64,000 bases of DNA from Multifurca ochricompacta (lineage: Eukaryota; Basidiomycota; Agaricomycetes; Russulales; Russulaceae). This document shows positions 1 to 9,557 of this stretch, piece by piece. Made by a program: the position numbers and the translations under genes. The stretch is taken from positions 1 to 64,000 of the forward strand of contig WTXG01000045.1 of assembly GCA_022496185.1 (NCBI GenBank), given 5' to 3'. The notes under the pieces are model-generated. The model was given only the letters and a program-made list of their open reading frames with translations, was not told where the DNA came from and made no database searches. Within the stretch, counting starts at the first letter, position 1. The number at the start of each line of letters is the position of its first letter.

Positions 1-720
1 TCCATTCCACCCATACAAGACCAATACCATAAGTTCTTCCTCCTCCATGCTTGACTGTCAGGGTGGTGGTTCTGTCAGAGGGTGGTTCTCCCTTATTTTT
101 CCAAGTGTAGCTCCTTCTGTCTGAACCAATTCTGTTCATTATAGTCTCACCTGACCACAAGATCCTTTTCCAGTCATCCACTGTCCAATTTTCATGGTAA
201 CCACTCTCTGACAGAACCACCACCCTGACAGTCAAGCATGGAGGAGGAAGAACTTATGGTATTGGTCTTGTATGGGGTGGAATGGACTAGGAATGCTTAC
301 AGGGGTTTAGGGAATCATGAATCCATGCCAGTACTGTGATATTTTGGATGGTGGAGTGGTGGAAAGGTTTGAAAAGTTAGAAATGGTGGAGGGTGAAAGC
401 ATGTTTCAGCAGGACAATGACCCAAAACACAATTCCAAGAAGGCAAACCAGCAGTTTTAAGACAGGAATATTGAAGCCTGGTATGGATAGCCCAATCCCT
501 TGAAATATTAGCCCCATTGGACACCTCTGGGTGGATCTGAAGAAGGATCTTAACCAGTCAAGGGGGTACCTGAGTTGTGGGAGAGGGTGGTGGAGGAGTG
601 GAATAAAAATGCACCAGAATGATGGCAAAAGGTTATAGAAAGGATGACTAAAAGGATTCAAGGAGTTACCAAGGCAAAAAGGGGTGAAAAAAAGGAGTAA
701 TTGGGCAGATAGTGGATTTA
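1..720. pseudogene. Tc1-like transposase remnants, in inverted duplicate
   Basis: On the plus strand, about 380-720 encodes a decayed C-terminal DDE domain. It includes QQDNDPKHNSKKA, the conserved Tc1 motif around the second catalytic Asp, and later a degenerate LWVDLK block. Frame stops occur, for example just after the DNDPKH block. The spacer read on the minus strand (about 205-81) encodes a WT-DDWKRILWSGE block resembling the Tc1 W--V--SDE motif, with the acidic residue replaced by Gly. No copy has an N-terminal helix-turn-helix region, so the element cannot encode its own transposase and would have to be moved in trans. Family assignment is confident; every copy here is dead. Confidence 0.75.
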
Positions 721-939
721 AAATGTGGGTCAAAAAACTGTCCCGATGATTGATTGATTTGATTTGATCATAAAATGCTTATATCATGGCCAATCTCTTT
801 GATCTAAATTGGGCATGGTAGCCAGGAAGCAGGGCTTTCAGACATACAGCCACACCATAACCAGATTCCTAAATGCTGAGGTGCTATAGAGTGAATACTA
901 GAAATGGTGCAAACATCGGGACAGTTTTTTGACCCACTG
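1..939 (+). mobile_element. Palin-Tc1 copy 1: right part of a palindromic Tc1/mariner-like element
   Basis: Bases 206-939 form one complete 734-bp arm. Bases 81-205 are a central spacer, and 1-80 are the end of the opposite arm, cut by the window edge. The outer tip is CAGTGGGTCAAAAAACTGTC, read inward from 939 on the minus strand, followed by the dinucleotide TA (940-941) typical of Tc1/mariner insertion. The same arm and spacer recur whole at 7962-9555. The element interrupts the integrase region of a minus-strand copia-1 reading frame. That frame is open up to the junction and then runs into the repeat tip. Confidence 0.85.
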
Positions 940-941
940 TA

Positions 942-3034
942 GTTTTCGCCGCTTGCCCTCTGGAACATGGTAATAGGCTTTGCAACCAAAGACCTTAAAA
1001 TACGAGACATCTGGTTTGTTCCCAACCAGAAGCTCAAGCGGAGTTTTCCACTTATTAGAACGGATGGGAGTTCTGTTATATATATGACATGCTGTCTCGA
1101 CAGCACACTCCCAGAAACCAAGAGACAGGCCAGCATTGTGCAGCATGCTAGTGCCTTTTTCCATAATAGTTCTATTGAATCTCTCAGCCCTTCCATTCTG
1201 TTGTGGACTATACGGCATCGTAAGTCTATGCTCTATGCCATAATCTTCAAGTGTTGCCTTCAGCGCCTTGTTCACATACTCGCCACCACGATCTGTGTGA
1301 AGACACTTGATTTTATGATTAAATTTATTTTCAAGTAGTGTCTTCAGTTTATTGAAAACTGGTGTGAACAGATCTTTAGACTTCATTGGAACGATTAGAG
1401 CATATCTGCTAAAGTCGTCCAAGAAGATGGCAAAGTACAGATTCCCTTGTATTGAACTGCACTGCAAGGGACCTATGAGATCACTATGAAGGATCTCAAG
1501 GGGGGCTGATGCACGCTTTGAAGATGGGGGAAATGGAAGGTGATGGGACTTGCCCATTTCACAGCCATAACATGGCTTGTCTTCCACTTGGCTATTATTA
1601 ATTCTGAGGCCTTTAACAGCCTCAGGAGCATATCTTTTAGGGCTTCTTTAGACATATGGCCCATTCTTTGATGCCAGATTTCAAGAGAGGCAGATGCAGT
1701 TGTATGGATACTACTTAGGACGTGTTTGCCTAGTACCCAATACAATTTGCCAAACTTCCATGCTTCCGCTATAATGCTATCGCCATATTTTATTGTTGCC
1801 TTCTTATTATCAAAGAACACAGTTGCCCCTTTTTCTACTAGGGCACTGGCGGAGAGTATTTTATGTCCTCCGGCATGTGAAGCACATTGCTCAATTCCTA
1901 AGTCATAACCTTGATCAGTCCTGATGATCACAGTGCCAACTCCATTTGTTTTGACTATGGAGTTGTTGCCCAGTGATACTTCATGGGTGCTGTCGACTTT
2001 ATATGTATCGAAGTCTTCAAGGTTGGACTGAAATGAGCCGTTGCTCCACTATCAAGCATCCAATAATCTGAGTTGATGTCCAGATTATAGGTGTGAACAT
2101 AAAGGCGAATGCGAGGTGCTTCATGCACCTCCTCTATTTTGCCACTCCATTAACTACGGTGGCTATAGTATTTACATGTTGGGCCTCAGCCCTCTTCTTG
2201 TTCCCTGCCTTGCCCTTTTTGGCATTCTCCAGGTCCTTCTTCTTCTTTGCACAAGCATTGGACTTATGTCCAGGCTTTTGGCAATAGAAGCAGACCACCC
2301 CTTGTGAACTAGGGGCAGCAGCGGGAAGTGGTGATAAATTTGAATTTTTTGGTTTTGATTTGACAGGTGCAGCCTTAGATAGGACTGCACTACCACTTCC
2401 CAAGGGACCTGCCAGGCGACTCTCCTCATTCAGGAACCTCTGCACAAGGTCCTGAGGAGAAAGACGCTCTGGGTCGCCAGAGGCCAGTATAGAGCCAGCA
2501 ATGGTGCTGTAGGAGTCAGGGAGAGCTTTCAATAAAATGAAGCTCATCTGGAGGTCATTGACCTCCATCCCGTTCTCCCTAAGGGTACTCCTGGCATCCA
2601 GGACCTTTTGTAATTGGGTCCTGAAAGACTGTCCTTCATCCAAACGGAAGGACACCAGGGCAAGCCACAAATTATACGTGGCCATGCTCCCTACAGCACC
2701 ATAAAGCCTCCAACTTACTATACTTCTCAAAAGAGAAGGATAGTCGGCATCAGAGGTTACTTGAGAGTAAACCTCCTGGGTTACATTAAGATAGAGTAGC
2801 CCAATCAACATTTCCTCTTCTCCCATCCATTCCCTAAGGATGGGTCAATGACCTCCTTCTGCATTTTTTCTTTTCCTCCTTGTCCTCTGGGAGAGGGGCA
2901 TATCAGGGTAGGCAGTAATAATGTGCCTCCTAGCCCATTCATCCTCAAGAGGGCGTTAAATTGGCAGACCAAACTGCCATTGGACCATCAAGGCCTCCAT
3001 CTTGGAGGAGGGAGGGAAGAATTGAGGACGGCAT
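942..3034 (-). pseudogene. copia-1a Gag-PR-INT, truncated by Palin-Tc1
   Basis: This is the 5' part of a Ty1/copia polyprotein. The start codon is taken at 3032-3034, by analogy with the copia-1 copy starting at 39777. Reading down: copia-type Gag (DGSNW near the N-terminus), a CCHC knuckle CFYCQKPGHKSNAC at about 2300, a protease region at about 2050, the pre-integrase HHCC zinc region (WHQRMGHMSKEAL) and the integrase core with HSDLIGPLQ, HTDRGGEY and NGRAERFNRT (D, D, E). Several single-base frameshifts divide it. Coding stops at 942 where Palin-Tc1 is inserted; RT and RNase H lie outside the window. It is about 90% or more alike to the two copies at 35-46 kb by eye. Confidence 0.85.
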
Positions 3035-3974
3035 TTTGAGATGTTTTTGTAAAAAAGTTCCTGGTTCCAAGGAGCAGTTAGAACCAGTGCCCAGGTCTCG
3101 CTTAAGAGTGCCACCCCACACTGTGGTGCTATGCTTCAGAACCTAAGAAGGTCCCACCTTGTTGTGCGACTTTCTAGGTATAGTAAACTGTCTAGGCAAT
3201 CCTGTAACTAGACATAAGCTCTGGTAGACTAGCCAGAGTGTCCAGTGTAAACAAGACTGGGAGTCATGTCATGGAGGAGCCAACCGCAAGTTCCATTAGA
3301 GACAAAGGGTGTATAGCCCTTCCTCTAATGCTGGTGGTGGAGTCCATGATTAAGCCCTAGATGATTGGGGCCATGACTGAGTAGACTATTAGGTTTCCTC
3401 TGGTGGGGCGAACCCCCACAATATGGCAGCGAATACTTCTGCCCAGAGACAAAACCTTCTAGCTACTATGTGTCTACTATCGTAGTGCAGCCTACTTGTA
3501 TCGAGCCCAAGCGTCATGGGAGTGACTACCCATGCCTTGTTCTAGACCCTAAACTCTACCTGCAGGTTGCTAAACCTGGCTTATGGATCGAGCCAAGCAT
3601 TAACTGGACAAAAAGCCTCAAGCTTCTGGGCAAGTGGCCTACTAAGACTATCTATGGGACGAAGACCCAGCTACAACTATGAAATTACTAATACCTAGTG
3701 CACACTCAAGGAGCTCAAGATGTTTCACCCGCTTAGGGTCCCTCATCATCTTTTGCAAGAACCCCGAAGGGCTAGCCAAACAGTTCAGGATGAGCAGTAA
3801 ACTGCATCATCCTGTGGGGTGTTAAGGTGCACAGATGGTAAATAAGAAAGCTCACAGGAAGAAGCTGGTGGGAAAGACTTTGAAGCTTTTGAGAGCTAGT
3901 GTGCGAAGAGCGAGTTGGGCTGTAATGAACAAAAGGGAGATTACAGATCAGTATGAGCGGCAGGGCCCATAACC
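3035..3974 (-). other. copia-1a 5' leader with primer-binding site
   Basis: Untranslated leader between the 5' LTR and the gag start. The PBS (3961-3974, minus strand GGTTATGGGCCCTG) directly abuts the LTR. It is complementary to the anticodon stem-loop of initiator tRNA-Met (CAGGGCCCATAACC), which implies priming by a cleaved half-tRNA as in Drosophila copia. The roughly 0.9 kb leader is also present in the copia-1 copies near 40 kb and, more diverged, in copia-2. No ORF in it is conserved between copies. Confidence 0.8.
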
Positions 3975-4490
3975 TGTCAAACAATCATGCTGCTGGTTTA
4001 TACTGACTGTAGTTAGTAGCGGTTTAGGCTATAAAACAAATAGTACTTCAGAGGTTAGAAGAACTCTGTATTAACTATACTACTGACCTATAAAACAAAT
4101 AGTCTACATAAGACGGTTAGTTAAAGGTAAGAGAACAGTATAGTAAAAGGGAACTTACACTTCAGAGGTTAGAAGAACTCTGAAGTGAAAGAGACGAAAC
4201 AGACACCCTTATATACCCATAGGGGCCAGGGGAAATGGTCTGTGCACACTGGGAATAAGTCCACAAGTGCCGGACAATAAACAGAGAGGGATAAAGGCCA
4301 TTGGCCAGAGAGATATCACATGCTTACTGTGCATTACTAAGTCCATCACTAATCAGCTGAGTAAGGTGAGAAAGAAATGTAATAAAGATAACATAAAAAG
4401 TCCGATACTCCGGAATCTAATCTAATCTAATCTACAGCTGAAGCGAACCTTAGATGCCTGAAGCATCTCCAGACACATCCTGTGTCAACA
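3975..4490 (-). repeat. copia-1a 5' LTR
   Basis: 516 bp, reading TGTTGACACAGG...TTTGACA on the minus strand. It has the same ends, TATATAAGGG promoter box, TAGAT-rich block and paired hairpin as the four other copia-1 LTRs. The flanking base after the tip begins TAGCA. The matching duplication would lie outside the window. Confidence 0.92.
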
Positions 4491-5473
4491 TAGCACAGCT
4501 TGCTACATCACTGCTAGCTATCTCACCTTGATTAGACTTAGAGGCTTAGCTGTAGTCAATAATGCGATAGCAACTGCTTTATCTATAGCAGATCTATGTA
4601 CTATATTGGCTACTGGTTTAAATGAACACGTTATTGAGTTATCTCATCTAATGATACAATTTGATCACATGTCAGATCTTAGATGAACATGTTTTTGAGT
4701 TGTGTTATCTACACGTGATCGTAATCATGTCGAACTGCTATCCCGGAACCTCTTGTACCGCTATCTTGGTTCAACAGAGTTTGCTGTTGTTTACTTTACA
4801 TCACGTGATTTGTCAAACTGTGGGGTGAATTGCATTCACTCGGATTTTGGTCTGCCATACTTGGCTTCGGGGATCACCTTGTGCAAACCCAAAAAGAATT
4901 TTTGGATGCCCCCTTTGGGGGCATGTTTCGGTCTTGTTTCTTTTGTGATGATTTTATGATTATACTTCTGTCTCACCCTCCTTGTTATTGAGGGTCTTAC
5001 TGCTACTCTAGATTGTTTGCGTACAAAAGCAAATGCGACACCTTCTGTCTTTATTGGTTTCAGATTACTTATTACTGTCTCACATCAGGAAAATGACATT
5101 TTGCTGGATTGGCTAGTGCTAGCCATTCCAGCCAATCCAGCAATCTGGATTCTCTGTTAGCTCTAGCAGGCTTGTCTGGATGCTTAGAGCCACTTTTCAA
5201 ATGTAGAGCTACTTTTCAAAAGTAGAGCTACTTCTCTTACCTTTTATTCAAATCTAGAGCTACTTCTCTTGCCTTTTCTGGATTCACTTTTATTTTTTTC
5301 TTACTCCAATTTTCACATTAAAAATACAAATCTATTATAATATTTATACTAATACAAATTAGACTAAAGGGGACATATACAACCGGGGTCCTGGGAGTTG
5401 TGGAAACACAGAGTCATGGAAATGCCAAAGTGAAAAAAAAAACAAAAGATATTAGCTCCCAGCAGATCAGATG
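4491..5473. other. Host-like non-coding DNA
   Basis: I see no convincing gene. It holds a short perfect palindrome, ATGCCCCCTTTGGGGGCAT (4906-4924), and an inverted repeat with 14-bp arms TTGCTGGATTGGCT / AGCCAATCCAGCAA (5101-5114 and 5130-5143). Three decayed repeats of AGAGCTACTTTTCAAA lie between about 5190 and 5275. The last five bases (AGATG) are the left target duplication of the next LTR. Confidence 0.6.
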
Positions 5474-6051
5474 TGTTATGTCCGGTGTGAGACGTTCTGC
5501 ACGACTTGTGCGACAGCTTCGTACGTTTGTTCAGATAAGAGGTCAATAGGACCTCTTGGAGTTCGAATGGATGAGTCAAAGTCAAAGGGGCCGTTCCCTA
5601 GTGACGATGTTGAGTAGAAAGTGCCAAAAGCACTGAGAGGATCGAGTCAAAGGATTCAAGGGGAAGTCCAGAAGACAAACACCAATGTATTCAATAAGTC
5701 GAGTCTGAGGTCTACAATGTAGTTACAGCAGACTTATATACGTAATCAAATGGGCATCTATGAGATAAGGAATCGGAGTCAAGTGGGCCCAAATATACAG
5801 AAGCGGACGGCGTAAAGTCGGGCTTCTGATAGGGTATTAAGTAAGTGTCCGAGTGTAAAGATAACAAGATAACAAGATAAAGGTCAAACATATGCATACA
5901 GTATGTCAACAAGCAAGTCACAGGGAAGGGAGTAGGGCACGTGATGGGTCCCAGGACGGGGACGTGATCATGAAATGCAAGGTAGGCGGTAAGGATGGGT
6001 CATTGTTGGGGAGGTGGAAGAAAATGGGGTTGCTCAGTAGGGATTGTAACA
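5474..6051 (-). repeat. Solo LTR of a gypsy-1-related element
   Basis: 578 bp beginning TGTTATGTCCGG and ending GGGATTGTAACA. It aligns end to end with the LTRs of the complete gypsy-1 copies (about 580 bp), including the TATATACG box and the region around AAGTCGAGTCT. It is flanked by a perfect 5-bp duplication, AGATG (5469-5473 and 6052-6056), so it is an LTR-LTR recombination product of a genuine insertion. More diverged than the other gypsy-1 LTRs here, hence probably older. Confidence 0.9.
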
Positions 6052-6111
6052 AGATGAACACAGAAGACTTACTAATGTTGTGTCCATTGCAAGTGTTTCA
6101 CCAAACAGCAT

Positions 6112-6422
6112 TTAAAAGATGACAGCTCCTGGTCTGATATAAGTGACCAAAGTAGAAGGGCCTAGCAACAAAAGGGCACACACAGAGAGAATGAACAGCA
6201 CACCATAGCCCAAAGAGAAAGTCAAGATGGGCTCAAGAACACCATCTTCCTGGGAAAATGGTAATGAGAGTAAGAGAGAGCAACTCAAGAATGAAATAGG
6301 AAGGGTGTACCAAGTGTGACAAGTCAACAACTGCTCACAGGCAAGAGAACACCAAACACACTGCATACAAGTATGACAATGTTGCTGGAAAGATGAAATA
6401 GTAGAGCCTCACCTCTCTTCAT
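6112..6422 (-). CDS. Candidate small two-exon membrane protein (hypothetical)
   Basis: Speculative. Exon 1 runs 6422-6339 from an ATG in good context (GCCATGA). A predicted 89-bp intron (6250-6338) begins GTGAGC and ends TTTTCCCAG. Exon 2 runs 6249-6112 and ends in TAA. The phase is zero and the joined frame is open, giving about 73 residues. Two hydrophobic stretches are predicted: SSNIVILVCSVFGVLLP in exon 1 and LGYGVLFILSVCALLLLG in exon 2. I recognise no family. It lies in host DNA between transposons, with a homopurine tract upstream. An unspliced reading of exon 2 extended upstream is also open, so the gene model and even the existence of a gene are uncertain. Confidence 0.22.
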
Positions 6423-7144
6423 GGCACCCACATGGTCAACCAGACTAAGTTCAAAGTTAAAAAGTTGTCAGCAATAGAAGGAAAAAAGAGCTTATATTTA
6501 CCTTTCTGCATCTAGCCCTCAATAAAGAGAAAAGATCCTGTCATGGAAGGAAGTGACATGGTGAGCATGAGTAACTTGGCCACAAAAGAGAGAGATGGAG
6601 GAAGAGGGAGAGGGAGATTGTGAGAGGGAAAAGGAGAAAGATAAATGTGAAGACGATGTGGGGAAGATAGCTTTTTGATTGGAGTGTGGAGTAAGAATTG
6701 TGCGTGCGGCATGGAAAATGTAGTTCCCACACTCACACTCAATGACAAACCAAACCAAAGAGTGTGTTGAGTGCAGATAAGGTGAACTATATAATAATAA
6801 TAATTATTATTATCTTTTATTTACACAGCAGATAAGATAAAGTAATGTTAATGTTGTAGTGAACGCTTACAGAAAATAGTCCTTTAAAACCAAAAAAAGA
6901 GTGTGAAATAAAGAGAGAAAAAATAATACTATTTACTTGTGACAAGAGGAACATGTTGTGCATGCAGTGTGTAATTGTCTCTGAATCAGTTATCTGACTC
7001 ACTGACCCACTTTGAATGATCTGAATGATCTAATTGCTAATCGAGCCCAGCTGTCCAGGCCCACCAATATGGTAGCTACTGGCCTGTCTCAATAAATTTG
7101 TGGCCACTTGCATCTGGGTGCATTCTTATGAGCAGCACATCTCA
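6423..7144. other. Host-like non-coding DNA
   Basis: No gene recognised. Contains a homopurine tract (about 6584-6640) and an alternating ATA/ATT microsatellite (about 6790-6814) that is self-complementary. The last five bases (TCTCA, 7140-7144) are the left target duplication of copia-2; the pair is at 30427-30431. This strand therefore continues directly at 30432 in the pre-insertion genome. Confidence 0.55.
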
Positions 7145-7647
7145 TGTTGACATGGTATGTGTCTTGAGGTGCTTCAGGCATCTAGGTTAGGGTCTAAGCT
7201 GTGCAAGATTAGATTAGATATAGATTCGGAGTTTCGGACTTTTTACTATATCATTATTACTTTCTTTCTTGCGATGTGCAGCTGCTGACTGATGTACCTT
7301 AGTAATCCTGTGTAGCATGTGATATCTTACTGGCCAATGGCCTTTGTCCCTCAGTAGTAGATTCTAGCACATTCCATTGCGCACAGACCATCCTCTAGTA
7401 GTATATAAGGTGGTCTATTTCGTCTCTTACACTTCAGAGTTTCCTTCACCTCTGAAGTGTAAGTCCTATCTCTCTTACTTACTACTTTACCTTTGACTAA
7501 CCATCTCATGTAGATAAACTTGTCCTTTTAGGTATGTAGTATAGTATAACAGAGTTTCCTTCACCTCTGAAGTATAAACTTGTCCTTTTAGCCTTACATG
7601 CTAACCTCCAACAGTCAGTATCACTGTGTGCACATGCCTGTTTATCA
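7145..7647 (+). repeat. copia-2 5' LTR
   Basis: Starts TGTTGACATGG and ends GCCTGTTTATCA. A TATATAAGG box lies about 20 bases upstream of a 14-bp perfect hairpin (7426-7439 with 7450-7463, 10-base loop). A second, shorter copy of the hairpin sequence lies about 110 bases further on. The TAGATTAGAT block and the motif TTCGGAGTTTCGGACTTTTT are shared with copia-1. Confidence 0.93.
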
Positions 7648-7661
7648 GGTTATGGGCCCTG
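7648..7661 (+). other. copia-2 primer-binding site
   Basis: GGTTATGGGCCCTG starts at the first base after the LTR. It is complementary to the anticodon stem-loop of initiator tRNA-Met rather than to any tRNA 3' end, so a half-tRNA primer is inferred. Confidence 0.8.
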
Positions 7662-7961
7662 ACACTCATTACTGATCTGGCATTCTCTTTGATCACAGTC
7701 CTACCACCCTTTTCAAGCTCAACAAGCTTTAAAAGTTTTCTCCCAACAACTTTTCTTGTGAGCTTCTCTTTCATCTTTTTGCCCTTAACTGTCCACAAGG
7801 TGGTGTGCTTCATGTGCCCACCTTGATCTGTTTGGCTAGCCCTTTCTCAAGGGTTCTTGCAAAAGGTGACGAGGGACCCTTCGTGGGTGAAACACCTTAA
7901 GCTCCTCATGTGTGCCCTAAGTAAATAGTGTTCATAGTTATAGCTGGGTTTTTGTCCCATA
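7662..7961 (+). other. copia-2 leader, first part
   Basis: Untranslated leader, collinear with the copia-1 leaders (GGCTAGCCCTT, GGGTGAAACACCTT, TAGCTGGG). It stops at CCCATA where Palin-Tc1 begins. The remaining pieces are at 10693-11109, 18584-18597 and 23875-24045. About 15 bases of leader between this piece and 10693 are missing compared with copia-1a. Confidence 0.8.
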
Positions 7962-9555
7962 CAGTGGGTCAAAAAACTGTCCCAATGTTTGCACCATTTC
8001 TAGTATTCACTCTATAGCACCTCAGCATTTAGGAATCTGGTTATGGGGTGGCTGTATGTCTGAATGCCCTGCTTCCTGGCTACCATGTGCAATTTAGATC
8101 AAATAAATTGGCCATGATATAAGCATTTTATGATCAAATCAAATCAATCAATCATCGGGACAGTTTTTTGACCCACATTTTAAATCCACTACCTGCCCAA
8201 TTACTACTTTATTTCACCCCTTTTTGCCTTGGTAACTCCTTGAATCCTTTTAGTAATCCTTTCTATAACCTTTTGCCATCATTCTGGTGCATTTTTATTC
8301 CACTCCTCCACCACCCTCTCCTACAACTCAGGTACCCCCTTGACTGGTTAAGATCCATCTTCAGATCCACCCAGAGGTGTCCAATGGGGCTAATATTTCA
8401 AGGGATTGGGCTATCCATACCAGGCTTCAATATTCCTGTCTTAAAACTGCTGGCTTGCCTTCTTGGAATTGTGTTTTGGGTCATTGTCCTGCTGAAACAT
8501 GCTTTCACCCTCCACCATTTCCAACTTTTCAAACCTTTCCACCACTCTGCCATCCAAAATATCATAGTACTGGCATGGATTCATGAACCCCTAAACCCCT
8601 GTAAGCATTCCTAGTCCATTCCACCCCATACAAGGCCAATACCATAAGTTCTTCCTCCTCCATGCTTGACTGTCAGGGTGGTGGTTCTGTCAGAGGGTGG
8701 TTCTCCCTTATTTTTCCCAAGTGTAGCTCCTTCTGTCTGAACCAATTCTGTTCATTATAGTCTCACCTGACCACAAGATCCTTTTCCAGTCATCCACTGT
8801 CCAATTTTCATGGTAACCACTCTCTGACAGAACCACCACCCTGACAGTCAAGCATGGAGGAGGAAGAACTTATGGTATTGGCCTTGTATGGGGTGGAATG
8901 GACTAGGAATGCTTACAGGGGTTTAGGGGTTCATGAATCCATGCCAGTACTGTGATATTTTGGATGGCGGAGTGGTGGAAAGGTTTGAAAAGTAAGAAAT
9001 GGTGGAGGGTGAAACCATGTTTCAGTGGGACAATGACCCAAAACACAATTCCAAGAAGGCAAGCCAGCAGTTTTAAGACAGGAATATTGAAGCCTGGTAT
9101 GGATAGCCCAATCCCTTGAAATATTAGCCCCATTGGACACCTCTGGGTGGATCTGAAGAAGGATCTTAACCAGTCAAGGGGGTACCTGAGTTGTGGGAGA
9201 GGGTGGTGGAGGAGTGGAATAAAAATGCACCAGAATGATGGCAAAAGGTTATAGAAAGGATGACTAAAAGGATTCAAGGAGTTACCAAGGCAAAAAGGGG
9301 TGAAAAAAAGGAGTAATTGGGCAGATAGTGGATTTAAAATGTGGGTCAAAAAACTGTCCCGATGATTGATTGATTTGATTTGATCATAAAATGCTTATAT
9401 CATGGCCAATCTCTTTGATCCAAATTGGGCATGGTAGCCAGGAAGCAGGGCTTTCAGACATACAGCCACACCATAACCAGATTCCTAAATGCTGAGGTGC
9501 TATAGAGTGAATACTAGAAATGGTGCAAACATTGGGACGGTTTTTTGACCCACTG
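7962..9555. mobile_element. Palin-Tc1 copy 2: complete palindromic Tc1-like element
   Basis: 1594 bp bounded by TA (7960-7961 and 9556-9557). The two arms, 7962-8695 and 8822-9555, are inverted copies of exactly 734 bp each. They are about 97% alike by eye and surround a 126-bp unique spacer. Both outer ends are the same (3') end of a Tc1-like element, so the unit is an inverted duplication of the transposase 3' half. The left flank is copia-2 leader but the right flank is the interior of a gypsy-4 LTR. The locus was thus rearranged after or during insertion. Confidence 0.9.
8178..9340. pseudogene. Duplicated Tc1-like transposase C-terminal remnants
   Basis: The minus strand from about 8821 down through the spacer and left arm encodes a DDWKRILWSGE block followed by the QQDNDPKHNSKKA block. 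The right arm encodes the latter part again on the plus strand, with the DNDPKH block near 9020-9060 altered to W-DNDPKHNSKKA. Stops and missing N-terminal DNA-binding domains make both non-functional. Long open frames running antisense to this region are shadows. Tc1 DD34E transposases are about 340 residues; less than 200 remain here. Confidence 0.7.
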
Positions 9556-9557
9556 TA

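Noticed and set aside
377..733. Hydrophobic 118-148 residue open frames repeated at 377-733, 8168-8614 and 8903-9349
   Set aside because: They run antisense to the Tc1 transposase remnant, and their identity between copies reflects the repeat, not selection.
3448..3974. tRNA gene suggested by GGGCCCATAACC
   Set aside because: Only the anticodon stem-loop complement is present and it abuts LTR tips each time. It is a primer-binding site, not a tRNA gene.
4906..4924. Palindrome ATGCCCCCTTTGGGGGCAT as a rho-independent terminator
   Set aside because: It has no T tract in a useful position and the genome is eukaryotic. It was recorded only as a palindrome.
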